Assembly (NCBI GenBank): GCA_003254885.1
Contig: QANT01005994.1
Coordinates: 1-36,224, forward strand
Direction of reading: 5' to 3'
Origin: Purshia tridentata
Lineage: Eukaryota > Streptophyta > Magnoliopsida > Rosales > Rosaceae
Length of the DNA: 36,224 nucleotides
A program made the translations under genes and the position numbers. Shown in pieces: positions 20,077-35,985 of the stretch (positions within the stretch are counted from its first letter, which is position 1; each line of letters starts with the position of its first letter). The notes below the pieces were generated by a model. It was not told the DNA's origin, ran no database searches, and saw nothing but the letters and a program-made list of their open reading frames with translations.

Positions 20077-21404
20077 ATGAGGACAAAATTTCCAAGGCGT
20101 TACTTGATTGTCACGCTAACTTTCATCAGCACATGCATTTGCTATGTAGAACGTGTGGGGTTCTCAATTGCATACACTGCAGCTGATGATGCCGCTGGGG
20201 TAACCCAATCAAGCAAAGGCACTATACTCTCCACATTCTATTATGGGTATGCCTGTTCACAAGTGCCTGGAGGATTTGCAGCTCAGAGAATAGGAGGGAG
20301 GTGGGTTCTCTTCCTCTCCTTTGTGTCATGGTCTTTAACTTATGCTTTTGCCCCACTAGACCCTAATCGTGTCACGATGATGGTTTTGGCTCGATTTCTT
20401 GTTGGTGTGGCACAGGGGTTCATGTTCCCCTCCATCCACTCTGTTCTTGCTCAAAGGGTCCCACCAAATGAGAGGTCTAGATCTGTTTCTCTCACAACTT
20501 CTGGCATGTACCTTGGTGCAGCTCTAGGAATGCTTGTGATTCCAAGCCTTGTGAGTTGAGGAGCCCCCAAGATGTGTTTTTAGCTGAAGCAACATTGGGT
20601 ACTATATGGTCAGTGCTTTGGTTGAACTATGCTAGTGACCCATCTCAATCTGAGCTTCCAAAAGCCACTTGTAATGGGTTTCGAGAAGTACTGTTTGTAA
20701 TCAAAGGAGAACATCAGAAGATGAAAGTGGAAGATGAAGGAAATTCTATTGGAACAGCCAAAATTCCATGGAAGAGTATTTTTGGCAGCTTCCCAGTTTG
20801 GGCTATTGTGGTGAACAATTTCACTTTCCATTATGCTTTATATGTGATGATGAATTGGCTTCCAACATACTTCCGACAAGGCCTCCAGCTTAGTCTTCAG
20901 GAAATGGGCACTTACAAGATGGTGCCTTATCTTAACATGTTCATATTCTCAAACATTGGTGGAGTGGTTGCAGACCACTTGATCACAAAGAGGCTCTTGT
21001 CTGTGACTAAAACCCGTAAGTTGTTGAACACTGTAGGGTTCATAGTTGCTTCTCTTGCATTGATGGCACTGCCAGGGTTCAAAACTTGCAGCGGGGCTAT
21101 AATTTGTTCTTCTGTGGCCCTTGGTTTCTTGGCACTAGGGAGAGCTGGGTTTGCAGTGAATCACATGGATATTGCTCCCAGATATGCAGGAATTGTGATG
21201 GGAGTGTCCAATACAGCTGGTACTTTGGCTGGCATAATTGGGGTTGATCTCACTGGGAAGCTTCTTGAGGCAGCTAAATCTGCTCATTCGGATCTTTCAA
21301 ATCCGGAAAGCTGGAGATCAGTGTTCATGATACCAGGGCTGCTTTGCATTTTCAGCTCATTTGGGTTTTTACTCTTCTCAACTGGGGAGAGGATTTTTGA
21401 CTGA
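20077..21404 (+). CDS. Golgi anion/phosphate transporter PHT4;6-like, frame broken by a 1-base deletion
   Basis: Single-exon member of the SLC17-type PHT4/ANTR family in the major facilitator superfamily. It most resembles Arabidopsis PHT4;6 (probable anion transporter 5, a Golgi phosphate exporter; 432 residues by memory). The first frame runs from ATG 20077 to a TGA at 20557: RYLIVTLTFISTCICYVERVGFSIAY, then STFYYGYACSQVPGGFAAQRIGGR and SGMYLGAALGMLVIPSLV. The next frame continues without a gap from 20553 to 21404 (ELRSPQDVFLAEATLG, NNFTFHYALYVMMNWLPTYF, NHMDIAPRYAGIVMGVSNTAGTLAGIIGVDLTGKLLEA, FSTGERIFD). Conserved family text runs SLV then ELR, which needs GTGGAG where the sequence has GTGAG. 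So one G seems lost at 20551-20555. No other lesion is visible, so either the base is a sequence error or the gene died recently. Unlike the plastid paralogues it lacks a long transit peptide. Confidence 0.85.
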
Positions 21405-23789
21405 GGTACACGATTTCGATGGATAATTTGGATTTGGAAAGGTCTGCAATCCTGTGATATGTATCAATGAATTCACCCTATAAAAACTCAATTCACCCTG
21501 AGTGAATTGGAAGGCTTTTATTCACCAGCCTGAATATCTTGAAGCTCATTGGCTCATTCTTTGCCCTTTTTTCAACATAATTGAGGGGGTTTATTCATCC
21601 CCACGATTCATTTACAGTCATCTCTTGGCTGGTTTGAATTAACATCATACTATGCAGAATATCAGAGTTACCATTGGAGCAGCTGCAGATCTGTGCAAAT
21701 TGGACATATTTTCAAGCGTCCTTCTGTGAATCAAGCAGAGTTTTGCCTAACATGCCATAATTTAATTCCTTTCAGAAATCGACCTTTTGGTTCAATTGTA
21801 TTATATTTTCTTCAAACCATAAACGTGTCAGTGTCACATCAGGAAAGAATTTGCAACCACATGATTGAATCATGTTTCAGCTAAATCCTTGAAAACAATG
21901 GATGTTCACTAAATTGATTGAATAAACATCTATGCACAAATGATCCACACACACAACTTGGGCCACTGATTTTGGGCAATTGATTTTATGCATAAAAAAA
22001 TAAAAATAGATGTGACTAAACAAGTTTGATGTATCATATTAGCTCATTTCCTAACAGTTAAATTTTAGGAATCTAGTACTTGTGTAACATCTTCATATGT
22101 GGTTTGAGCAATTGTGTATATGAAATTGTGCGAGAATCACAAAAATCAATTTTACCATATATTGCTTCTCTGAAATTGTAGTAATGAAGTAAGACTTCCA
22201 TGTAAGGATAGAGACATAAATTGTATGCACCCGTGATAAATAAGTTTTTTTCGGTTGTAGTGTCTAAACCTTAAGCAGTAGGACCAACCAAAAAAGCTGG
22301 CAAGCAGTCCTTTGGTGAATGAGGAAACATTACCACCAGATGCATGTATAACTTCTTATGAGCCCCACCAAATGTCATTTAAGGCTTTAAGCTAAAACTG
22401 ATGGACTTCGTCTGACTATACGTTTACTCGTAAAACATCAGGCATCATGTTCAGAGGACTTTTGTCAGAGGAACTCAGAGAGACAGCATCTTCAGATGTT
22501 TTTTTTTCACCTTGCCATGATAACCGATCAGGGGAAAAAATTCCAAACCAATCACATCAACATCTTTCATCTTTAATCACCACCAATAATTCCATCATCA
22601 TGACATCATCTATGAATCAGCCAAAGAATAACATCACCAAAAGGCCCATGAACTGTCTATCACCCAACTGCATTCATGTGACCTTCACCCAAAATAATTT
22701 TTCAAATTGAGAACTTCTTATATTCAACAATTGTATACAGCAGCGCTCTTACATTTTACGTGACCAAATATAGTGTGAGAGTATACACCCGTTATATGTA
22801 AGAATTCATCCTCATGAGTCCTATCAAGTAGTAGGCTTCATATAGCCTATAGCCTACCCTTGTATCTCTCCTATCCTTTATCTCCAAATAATTCTACCAT
22901 GCAGTCCATGCCATTTTTCTGAAGAGTGACTGATACAAAAGAGAAGCAAACCCAGTAACCCTCCACAAAGACCAAGTGGAAAACCATTTGCCCAAGTTGC
23001 TCTCTTTCCCTAGTTTGAAGTATTCTCATCATAAGAATTAATTAATGGGCTTCTTCCTTTATTGTGAGGTTTGACTTTCTAGCTTACTTTAGTCAATGTT
23101 TACATTTATTTTTTGTTTTTTTTCGATTATTTGAATATTCAATTCGATGGCCTTTTCTTTCTTTGAATGCCATTATGCCATTGCCAGTGCCACTAGCTCT
23201 TATTAAAATACCTCCCCTGCTTTTTAGGATAGGAGTGGTTGTGTGCCTCAAAGTCACAGCTCTGCCTCTGGCTTCTTTGCCCTGTCCCCACTCTAAGTTT
23301 GAGGTGAGAGTGTCTACTCCTTGTGAGACACTGAAACCACCTGAATTTTCACTTTTTTCTTGCGCTGAGCTTGGTGGGCATTTCTTATAAATCCAAGATG
23401 TTGCTTTAGTGAGACAGATTGTGCTTTTGATTTGCCCAATTGTGAGTCTTTTGCCTATGGGTTTCAAGTAGAGCAATCCTCAAGGTTCGATAACTTATTG
23501 CCTTTGGTTCTGTCTGTCTGAACTTTGAATTGGTATTTCTTCTTTTGCACCACTTTATTAGCATATTCAGATTTTCTTCATATTTTCTGAATGATATGGT
23601 GGTGCAAGCTGTTTTGTTCCTAATTTAAAATGCTACCCTTTGTCACCTTGAGTTTCAAGTTGCTTGTAGTAAACTCTGACATAGAAAGTGAATTTTACTG
23701 TTATTTTAAAGTTGAATTCGATTGTTCATTTGGTTCCAATATAAGAAACTTGGCGAGTAAGAAACTTTGTGAAACAGTGTAGTACCACA
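21405..23789. other. Intergenic region before the glutamate-receptor gene
   Basis: About 2.4 kb without a recognised gene. It starts with the 3' UTR of the transporter, including a small hairpin at 21489-21509. ORFs at 22447-22710 (+), 23064-23390 (+) and 23093-23476 (-) are low-complexity or unlike any family I know. The last few hundred bases before 23790 are probably promoter and leader of the GLR gene. Confidence 0.5.
21489..21509 (+). repeat. Small hairpin in the transporter 3' region
   Basis: CAATTCAC, a CCTGA loop and GTGAATTG form a perfect 8-bp stem. AATTCACCCT also occurs as a direct repeat at 21470-21479 and 21490-21499. It lies 85 bases after the stop and is most likely within the 3' UTR. 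Confidence 0.45.
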
Positions 23790-27406
<3,617 letters not shown>

Positions 27407-28145
27407 ACATTATTATTCGAGTCCATCTATGAAATCATGTCACTTAGGTGGCATGTGTTGTTGAGATTAATGAGAGGTGAGAAGTGAAACATATCATGTT
27501 ATACATGTATTTACTCTTTTGTGTTTATAGTAAGCCAATTATATATAAATAAATGAGTAAAACTTTTTTAAATGACACATATATTAATTAATACACTTTG
27601 TCATAATTTCATTTTAGTCACTATATTAAATATTTACTTGATGAGTGTTCTGGAAGTTTGGAGATGCAAAAATTAGATGGATTAATGAGTAGTTTGGCAG
27701 TTTGGTGGGAAAATACACATGTAAGTTTATCTTTCTTTTTCGTTTTCATGTTTTGGGCTTTTTATAAAACTGAAAAATAAGGATGTGTCATAATTATATA
27801 GGTAGGGTTTTGATCTCCTGCAGAAGTCTAATACGGGTTGGGTGCGGAAAACTCACCTCAATTACAAGATTTTACAAACAATATGGAAGCTCGTGGCTGA
27901 GGACTTCCGTATGGGAGACTTTCCCTGTATACGTATACATGAAAAATGAGCCTTCAAATCTACCAAACAATGGAGTGTTTTCTAATTTTCTTATAATAAT
28001 TATTCTGCCGCTATCTAGTGTTTAGGCCTGGCCCATCCGGCCCATGAAATTTCTTCAAAACCCAAGCCCGTCGTCACTCTAGAGCGCACTTCCACAGCCT
28101 AGACCCTCAACCTACTCACCCACTCACTCACAGTGTCTGTCAACA
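27407..28145 (+). other. GLR 3' region and homoserine kinase promoter
   Basis: The first half is AT-rich and likely holds the GLR 3' UTR. Near the 3' end GGCCCA occurs at 28030-28035 and 28039-28044 (TGGGCC on the minus strand, site II type), about 100 bp before the kinase start codon. The ORF at 27783-28025 shows no family resemblance. Confidence 0.45.
28030..28044. promoter_or_regulatory. Paired site II elements upstream of homoserine kinase
   Basis: Two GGCCCA motifs 9 bp apart, about 100 bp before the start codon, and an AAGCCCG just downstream. Close pairs of site II elements are a known feature of TCP-controlled housekeeping promoters. Function is inferred from spacing and position. 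Confidence 0.45.
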
Positions 28146-29243
28146 ATGGCGATCTGCCACCAATCTCCGTTCAAAGTCTTCACGACGATCCCATCTGCAA
28201 AGCCCAAACCCCAGCTCAGATGCAACCTCTCCCTCCCCTTCAGACCCTCACTGACCAGCACGGAACCTGAACCCGTCTACACCTCCGTCAAGGCCTTCGC
28301 GCCCGCCACCGTGGCAAACCTCGGCCCGGGCTTCGACTTCTTGGGCTGCGCCGTTGACGGCCTCGGTGACTTCGTCTCCATCACTCTCGACCCGCAGGTC
28401 CTCCCGGGAGAGATCTCAATCTCCGAGATCTCCGGCAACCACTCTAAGAAGCTCAGCAAGAACCCGATTTGGAACTGCGCCGGCATCGCCGCCATCGAGG
28501 TCATGAAGATGCTCGGTGTGCGCTCCGTCGGCCTCTCCCTCTCTCTGGAAAAGGGCCTGCCACTGGGAAGTGGGCTGGGATCCAGTGCGGCCAGCGCAGC
28601 CGCCGCCGCCGTAGCCGTCAACGAGATTTTTGGCGGGAAACTCGGGGTTGAGGAGTTAGTTATCGCCGGGCTTAAATCGGAGGAGAAGGTTTCCGGGTAC
28701 CACGCCGACAACGTGGCGCCGGCGTTAATGGGAGGGTTTGTTCTTGTCCGGAGCTATGAGCCTTTGGAATTGATTCGGTTGAGCTTCCCGGTGGATAAAG
28801 AGTTGTTCTTTGTGCTGGCGAGTCCCGAATTCGAAGCCCCGACTAAGAAAATGAGGGCGGCGCTGCCGGCAGAGATAGGGATGGCCCACCACGTGTGGAA
28901 TTGCAGCCAGGCCGGGGCGCTGGTGGCGGCGGTGTTGCAAGGAGACTTGGCGGGACTGGGCAAGGCGCTGTCGTCGGATAAGATCGTGGAGCCGCGGCGG
29001 GCGCCTTTGATTCCCGGCATGGACGCGGTGAAGAAGGCGGCCATTGAGGGCGGAGCGTTGGGATGCACGATAAGTGGGGCGGGGCCCACTGCTGTTGCTG
29101 TGACGGACAATGAGGAGAGAGGGAGGGAGATTGGGGAGCGAATGGTGGCGGCGTTTCTGAAGGATGGGAGTTTGAAAGCTGTGGCTACTGTGAATAGGCT
29201 CGACCGGGTTGGTGCCAGGCTTGTTGGGACCATTCCCAGATGA
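28146..29243 (+). CDS. HSK: Homoserine kinase, chloroplastic
   Basis: Phosphorylates homoserine with ATP to O-phosphohomoserine, the branch metabolite for threonine and methionine synthesis in plastids. One uninterrupted exon gives 365 residues, close to the Arabidopsis enzyme (DMR1, 370 by memory, also intronless). Residues 1-46 are rich in Ser, Pro and basic residues with few acids early on, as in a transit peptide. GHMP-kinase blocks follow: AFAPATVANLGPGFDFLG (51-68), the ATP loop PLGSGLGSSAASAAAA (139-154), YHADNVAPALMGG (185-197) and a C-terminal GCTISGAGPTAVAV. Start is the first ATG, context CAACAATGG. The gene is far richer in G and C than its neighbours, which leaves long antisense ORFs that are only shadows. 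In Arabidopsis loss of DMR1 raises homoserine and gives downy-mildew resistance. Confidence 0.96.
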   Translation: MAICHQSPFKVFTTIPSAKPKPQLRCNLSLPFRPSLTSTEPEPVYTSVKAFAPATVANLGPGFDFLGCAVDGLGDFVSITLDPQVLPGEISISEISGNHSKKLSKNPIWNCAGIAAIEVMKMLGVRSVGLSLSLEKGLPLGSGLGSSAASAAAAAVAVNEIFGGKLGVEELVIAGLKSEEKVSGYHADNVAPALMGGFVLVRSYEPLELIRLSFPVDKELFFVLASPEFEAPTKKMRAALPAEIGMAHHVWNCSQAGALVAAVLQGDLAGLGKALSSDKIVEPRRAPLIPGMDAVKKAAIEGGALGCTISGAGPTAVAVTDNEERGREIGERMVAAFLKDGSLKAVATVNRLDRVGARLVGTIPR

Positions 29244-30478
29244 AGTTCAAGTTCGCAGTTTGTGCCCAGAACTTGGGTTTTTGGTTTAGACTTAGATGAT
29301 GGATACTTGGTGTATCAAAAATAATTCATAATGTAAACAATGCACAAGCTGTTTGTGTTTTTCTGATATGTATTTTGGCGCAGCCTTTTTATCCGCAGCA
29401 AAATTTAAAAGCGTGTGATGAATGGTTTTGTTTAAGCACCAACTTGATTGCCCCACCTTTTCCTAGTAGTTTGGAAGTTTGATGTGTGAACTCACATTTG
29501 GTGAAGCTAAACAAATTGAACTCTGGTGGTTAACTGCTAATCTGCAGACGTGGGGATGAGATAAAAGGGTAGTTTCTTTAGATGCTGAATGTATACTGAC
29601 TTGTTTCCGAAAATTATGTTCCATAGGGGGCTTATATAATGCAGCAGTTGATGTAAAACTCAGAGGATGTGCAATCTCTGCTTGATTGAATTTGTAGATG
29701 GAGATGTATATGAGGTGTTGCCTTACTGTGGTCATAGATGCCATGTGAACTGTATCCATGGGTGATTAAAGTGCCACTCTTAGGTGCCTATCGTGTCATG
29801 CCATTATGGTTATTGGAGAAGCGTCACAAATAAAGTGGGTTCTCAACTCATGGATTTGCAAACCAGACAAGTCGATGTTATTAGACTTGTTTGTAATGGT
29901 ACAACCTTTGTTTATGAACGTATTCTACCACAGAAAATGTAGATACGAAATTTGGTTTTGTCAGTTTCCTAGTTTTATACCCCTTTTTGATTGTCGCGGT
30001 CTCACATTAAATAAAATGGTCAGTCTGAACATGCAGTAGTCACCATAACACTGGCAATAGTAGTGTATTCTGCCAGCCAAGTTCTAGTGTTTCACTTTTC
30101 CTATTCCTCGGAGCTGCCAACCAAGTTCTTAAGCCTATTCCTCGGAGCTGCTTAATGTTTCACTTTCCTTTTTCTTATTTCTTTTTTAAACCAACAAGGC
30201 CACATAAACTTCCTTTTTTCCTTGATTTTCTTTCAGTGGAAGTGACGTAATCTTAGCTGGGGTACCATGAATCATTCCACAATTTCACTTCCGAGCATAT
30301 TGTACACAAAATCTCTGAATTCGTTTATATCAAGTATAACAATGAGAGACTACGAAAATACATATGATCTGTCTACAGGGATCAACCGTGCCATTTCCAA
30401 ACAAGTAACGAAAAAGTAGATTCAAAGCAAAACCAGGAAGGTACAACGGCATCAAAATTTCATCCAACAAGGACCAAG
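29244..30478. other. Convergent 3' regions of HSK and the sugar transporter
   Basis: About 1.2 kb between facing stop codons. It contains both likely 3' UTRs and an imperfect tandem repeat at 30072-30151 in which CCTATTCCTCGGAGCTGC appears at 30100-30117 and 30134-30151. ORFs at 29463-29759 (-) and 29806-30039 (+) have no recognisable features. Confidence 0.5.
30100..30151. repeat. Short direct repeat, 34-bp period
   Basis: An identical 18-mer, CCTATTCCTCGGAGCTGC, occurs twice 34 bp apart, each next to CCAAGTTCT and TTTCAC pieces in shuffled order. This is a small local duplication in intergenic DNA. Confidence 0.6.
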
Positions 30479-33400
30479 TTAATTGTTCTTGGCAGCTGCA
30501 GCCTGCTTTGCACCAACAGAGAAGAACTCAGTGATCACTTCTAGGGGCATGCCCTTGGTTTCTGGGACTTTCAAGAAAACAAATATCCAAGACATGACGC
30601 ACACAACTGCATACATGCCAAAAAGGCCACCAAGCCCAACAGATTTGAGCATCACTGGAAGTGAGTAAGTGACAATGATGTCGCAAATCCAAAACGTAAG
30701 GGCGCAAATGGCAATGCAGAGGCCTCGAACTCGGGTGGGGAAGATTTCAGCACAGAGTATGTTGGGGACTGGCCCGAACCCCATAACAAAGAAACAGAAG
30801 TAGAGAACAACGCTAACAGTCGAGATTGATGCATTCACTACACTGCCCATATCCACAAGACTTCCAAGGACTAGGATGGCCAGAGATACTATCAAGACAG
30901 GGATTGTGCTGAGCAGCAAAGTCCTGAATTAAGTATGTGAGAGGGGGTAAATGCTTAAGGAATGAAAAGATAGTCACAGCAAGTTAATATAGATGTTGTT
31001 ATATGGCGATATGTGTCAACAATCAAGGGCCTGAAACTTATCGATCAGGAAAACCTACATGCCAGTTTGAACTACATTTTATGAAACAGTATATGTTTGG
31101 CCATTCAACCCAGATGGCAAGATATAACAAGGAAAAAGTAATTTACCTTCTGCCAGAGATATCCATGAGCCTCATGGCAACAGCTATACTAGGAAGCATC
31201 AACAAGGTTGTTACTCCACTGATAAGCAGAGAGGCAGAAGCTGAACTAATGCCAATGTTTGAAAGAAGCACTCCAACACCTGCTTGCTCAAGAATTTGAG
31301 GTGTGTAGTAGAGAACCCCATTTATGCCAGAGAACTGCATGGAAGAGAAAAATCATTAGAGCTACTGGTACAAGCTTGATTGGTCCGGTAAAAAGGTGAG
31401 TGCAATGTAAACTCATACATATAATGGTCTTATTTTGTGAATGCTATATTTGGTAGCATAAAGAGCATTCTCTATTAAATAAAAATATATAAAAAGAGAA
31501 ATTAGAAATATATTCAAACTTGTGCAAAAATACATAAAATTAAATATAGCAATGACTGTTTGAAAATAATATCACAAACACTTAACATGAAACCTCAAGA
31601 TTGAAAAGGCAAAAAGGGAGCAAAACTAGAGTATGTTGACTATGGATTCAATGCACTAGTATGAAGTTATATTTGAGTGAAAGCAGAACCAAAATTCTGG
31701 CACCACACTGCATGCCACAAAATAAGGACAATGGTAATGGAATGAAGTGAGATTTCTATAAAAGATCACAAGCAGACGAGTAGTAGTAGAGGTTAAACAA
31801 GCAAAATACTAGAGCATTTTCAGTAAATGCCATATATTACCTGCTGAAGTATCTGAAGTCCCACCCCAACTACCAAAGCATGCTTGACTCCAGGTTCAAA
31901 AAGATCACTCCAACTTGGCCCTTTTGCAGAAGTTGCAGCTGGGTGAACCATTGCCGGTCCAACTGGATGCTGATGCATAAGATCCCGGGAATAAAGAGCC
32001 GGTTGACTCACTAAAGCAGCAGCCTGGAAGAACTCACCCTCTATCGGTGCATCACCACCAGGAATTGAAACAATAGACCCACGAGATGCAGGGATACCCT
32101 CTTGGTGCAAATAAATTCTTTTAAATCCTCCTTCCTTAATGCCATCCTGGCCTTCTTTCTCAGACCATTTCCATGCCAGCTGCCAACCACCACCAATCCC
32201 AGTGCTACCAGCTGGGTCTCCACCACTGAGACTGCCGTGTCTCATGCTAGCAAGGCTTCCATTCGCCGGGTGGGCCATGTCCTTTTCAATGCTCGTTGTC
32301 TGACGTGATATCAATGGACTCTGCAAATTGTCATCAGAATCACCACCAACTGCATCAGATGCATAGTCATCACCTTCTCTGGCAAGGCTCTCCTCATCCC
32401 ACTCTTCATGTCTGGCCTGATTCCCTCCCACACTGAACATGCTGCCAAAGTGTGGAAAAAGCATACTCCGCATGCTTCCTGTATCAGGGAACTTCTCATG
32501 AACACTGCCAAAGAGAGTGACAAGAGGATCAACAAGCGCACTTTGATTTGCCACGCTTCCATGCCGAGACACAAGGCCAATAGTGCTCTGTCCGGTCACA
32601 GGTCTGGCAATCCAGGATTGACCTTGTTCAGGCCCATATAATTTGATTTTATCCTTCTCAGCTAAATCATTGTCATCAGCGAGGTCATTGTCTGGGCCAA
32701 TTATGTACTCTTCGAAAGATGTTTCACCCCCAACTCCAAGACCCTCAACAAGTAAAGCCATCTCACCTGTTGATCTCAGAAGGATCAATAACATTCAAAT
32801 AATCCAGCATTGTAGAGAAAATATTTATTTTACTTAAGCAAATAGCATGCAGTACTGCATAATCAAAAGCAGTACTGAGTAATCAAATAGTTACAAGGGA
32901 ATAAAAGCCTTACATTTCACTAAATTTATTAGATGATTCAGTTAACCAAAAGCAGCCAAACAAAAAATCATAGCAATAACACATGTTTCCCTACAACTAG
33001 TGGCTACCCACAGCAGAATGATGCAACCTGAAGTAAGAAAAAGAGGAGAAAAAAAGAACCACCTCTAAGCTTACTCTAAAAATGTTCGGTAATATTTATT
33101 TATACACTGCAGCAATTACAGTTCGCCTCAACATTATTTTGTGCCAATTTATGCCATGATTTGATTAACAAACATCTAACTGAAGGTAGAAAACCAACCA
33201 ATCACCTGGAACAGACCAAATGAACTCTGCAATTTCAGGTACCATAACAATCCTAAATGCAAACATGGACTATCTGGCAGGTTCATTTTGGGGCTAAAAA
33301 AAATGTGCAGAGGAATTTTGCTTCACATTAAACATAGAATGAAAAGGTAGCTTTTAAACATGACTGACTCTAATTACCCAAAATTGACTTGAAAAAAATT

Positions 33401-34599
33401 GCTGTTTCTCCAATCTACTTCTAAAAGCTTTACTATCTATATTGAATTATTGATCCTTAATGAATTGCAGAAGTTCCTTCACAATAGAAGTATGGGTCAG
33501 AAACCTATCACCAGGAATGTCAAGGTAAGCTCCCACTTAAACACCAAAGCACCATGCAAATAATATACAAAATAAAATCAATCTCTGTATAACAGCAGTA
33601 GCCAATTGTTTGCAGATAATCAGAACAAAATGACTAACCAGAGACATCTTCTCTGCCACGCAGCCTCTGTAAAACTTTCTTGGCCTCAAGCATCCGTCCC
33701 TTACTCACAAGCCACCTTGGAGACTCAGGCAAGAAAAATACAGTCAATGCAAAATAAACAAGAGAAGGAATAGAAAGAACCCCAAGCATCAACCTCCAAC
33801 TTGGTGATGCCGTCAACGACATCCCAAAAACCATGCAATACGATAAGAACATTCCACCAGAGCCAGTGAACTGCGGAAGGGTATTTAATGATCCCCTTAT
33901 TTCAGGTGGGGCTGTCTCAGATATATAAAGGGGAACCAAGGTAACTGCCAAACCAATTCCAAATCCATCTAAAAGCCTTGCCAAGAGAAGGATATAAACA
34001 TTGGGAGCCCACAACATTACAATACCACTCAAAAAGTAAAGGACGGAAGAGATTATAAGTATAGGACGGCGGCCTAGCCAGTCTGCTATGGCTCCGGAGC
34101 ATGTTGTAATCAAAGTTGCCCCTATAAGTGACATGGCCACGATCAGCCCTTCCACTGCTGGTTCACTTTCTAATTTGAATTCCCTCTTTATGTATAAAAC
34201 AGATGCTGCAGCAAAAGAGGTAAAGGTCATTCAAAAATGTAATTAGGTAGCTCAATCACATATGCTTCACTCAAAATGGACACTTAGAAGGAAAAGCCGA
34301 AAGGAGGATTGTGGACCACTCATGATTCCATGAAGTAAACTTCAGGGCTAGACCACCCATCAAGCAAATTTGATTAGCAAACAAAACAAAGCTAAAAGAG
34401 TGATCTTTGAAGCATCTAAAGAGGCTATTGTTCTCAATCTAAACGAGAACTTTCGATGTTGAAAGGGACAGAAATAAAGCTATCAATACGCTCTAAGTAG
34501 GAAGTGGAAGAGTAGATTACCTGCAATCGTAGCGTTGTCCCATCCTTGCAATAAGTTACCAACAGCAGCAGCAACAGCAACAAGCACAGCTCCACTCAT
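30479..34599 (-). CDS. Tonoplast monosaccharide/sugar transporter (TST/TMT, MSSP family)
   Basis: Proton-coupled antiporter that loads glucose, fructose or sucrose into the vacuole. Five minus-strand coding exons join in frame to 734 residues, the usual TMT length: 34521-34599, 33639-34205, 31841-32766, 31147-31334, 30479-30923. Six membrane segments lie in the N-terminal ~190 residues, with sugar-porter motifs GRRPILIISS, ETAPPEIRG and PESPRWLVSKGR. Then comes the long acidic, Ser-rich central loop (about 216-505) that defines this subfamily, with HGSVANQ, FGSVHEKFPDTGSMRS and LISRQTTS; serines in this loop are known kinase targets in Arabidopsis. The last six segments carry FSGINGVLYYTPQIL, MDISGRR, FPTRVRG and PETKGMPLEVITEFF. 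All introns are GT-AG. TST1 and TST2 orthologues cannot be told apart by eye, so no symbol is given. Confidence 0.95.
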
Positions 34600-34960
34600 T
34601 TTCCACCCAAAATTCAAAATCGATTGCTACCCTCTAAATTTCAAGTCTCACTAATAACTAATCAACCCAAGCGAGAGAAAAAAAACCCAGATCAAAGATC
34701 AATGAATCGAACCAGTTCTTGATCACCCAAAGCAACAATCTTAGCAGCAAACTGATCCACTATCAGACTATAAGTATAAGCAAAAACCCGTATGAGAAGA
34801 GATAAGCAAAAACCCGTATGAGAAGAGTAACATAGGTATATGTTACTAGACTATTGGATCAAAGGCAATATAGCATCTAACAAAATAAACCAAAAGTGAG
34901 ACAGAAGGGCAAAACATAGGAAACCCAAAGGTGGTTTGAGTTTACCTCAAACATAAGCGT
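34600..34960 (-). other. Leader of the sugar transporter with probable 5' UTR intron
   Basis: On the minus strand GAG|GTAAAC at 34948-34941 is a good donor in what appears to be the leader, and a T/C-rich stretch (about 34676-34692) followed by GATTAG and ATTAG near 34650-34660 offers acceptors. That suggests a leader intron of about 290 bp. The exact acceptor is open. No ORF is supportable here. Confidence 0.4.
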
Positions 34961-35985
34961 TTAATGGGTGCTTGTTGTGTCTGTCTGCAAAAGCAATGAC
35001 GCCGTCAAAAAGCTTAAGCCTTTCGTGGTGATATTTTTCTTAATTTCAAAGAGAATGAAACCCAAATTATGAAAATAAAAACAAAAAAAGTAAATGATCT
35101 TATTCGCCCAGAGAAAAGGTGATAAAGGAGAAAGAAGACAAGGGAAACACAGGTAAGCCCTTTGAAAACAGAGCGGTGAGTCTTCGACACCTGCCCTTGT
35201 CCTCCTCTCTTTGCTTAGCACGTCAGCTCACTGTGCTCAGATTGCTGTTATACGTACTATCATCACCCTCCACACGCTGTACTTTAATTTCTCTTTCAAA
35301 CTTGAAAGAAAAAAAATAAAAAACTGAAATTTATAAGCAAATTTCACAACCCAAATGAACAAGTTGCTCTGTCTATGTGAGCATTAATGCAAAAGAGTAC
35401 CTCGGCGCTCATGCGTTTTCATGGAACAGTCCAAGTACCCCCTTTGATGGGAGTGGGAGCTCGAGGATTGAATACCAACCAATGCCGTCTAGGACTCTAA
35501 AAGCAAACCCAAAAGAAAATACTTAAAATAAAATAAAATTAAAAGGCAAAATTAAAGATTTGGTAAAATTTCTAAACTATGAGGCTGCATAGTGCATGCA
35601 CAGCACATCAGAGACAACACCACCACAGCTCAGCAGCTCTTGAATATCCTTGCTTTCAATCAATGTCATTATTAGCAAATGGACAAGAAATGTAAACAAA
35701 TAAATAAAAGCAAAAGCATCTTAGCATACGCAAATTAAAAAATAAAGCTTTTTTGTTTTGGGGTTATGGCTGTGGACTGGCACCTGATTAGTACTGTGGA
35801 GTCCTTGTTTATGTGGAAGATAAGTTAAATCAATCTTTCTTACTTTAAAAAAATTAATCTTTCTTATTTAAAAATCAATCTTTCTTAATAAAAAAAGGAA
35901 AAAGCAATAAATTATAGCAATGATTTGAAAGATGAATTGAATCAGATCGGATGCATTACCAGTTACCTTGTTGTATTTAGGGGTA
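34961..35985. other. Promoter region of the sugar transporter and flanking DNA
   Basis: AT-rich DNA with a pyrimidine-rich patch at about 35190-35300 and no recognised gene. The ORFs at 34961-35221 (-) and 35119-35319 (+) overlap in antisense and have no family features. ACGT appears once in AGCACGTCAGC (about 35218-35228), a possible bZIP core. Confidence 0.4.

Noticed and set aside
22447-23476. ORFs at 22447-22710 (+), 23064-23390 (+) and 23093-23476 (-)
   Set aside because: They resemble no family I know, overlap one another in antisense, and show no splice or start context. Treated as noncoding spacer.
28277-29233. Long minus-strand ORFs of 144 and 159 codons
   Set aside because: They lie entirely inside the homoserine kinase exon and result from its high GC content, which removes stop codons from the opposite strand.
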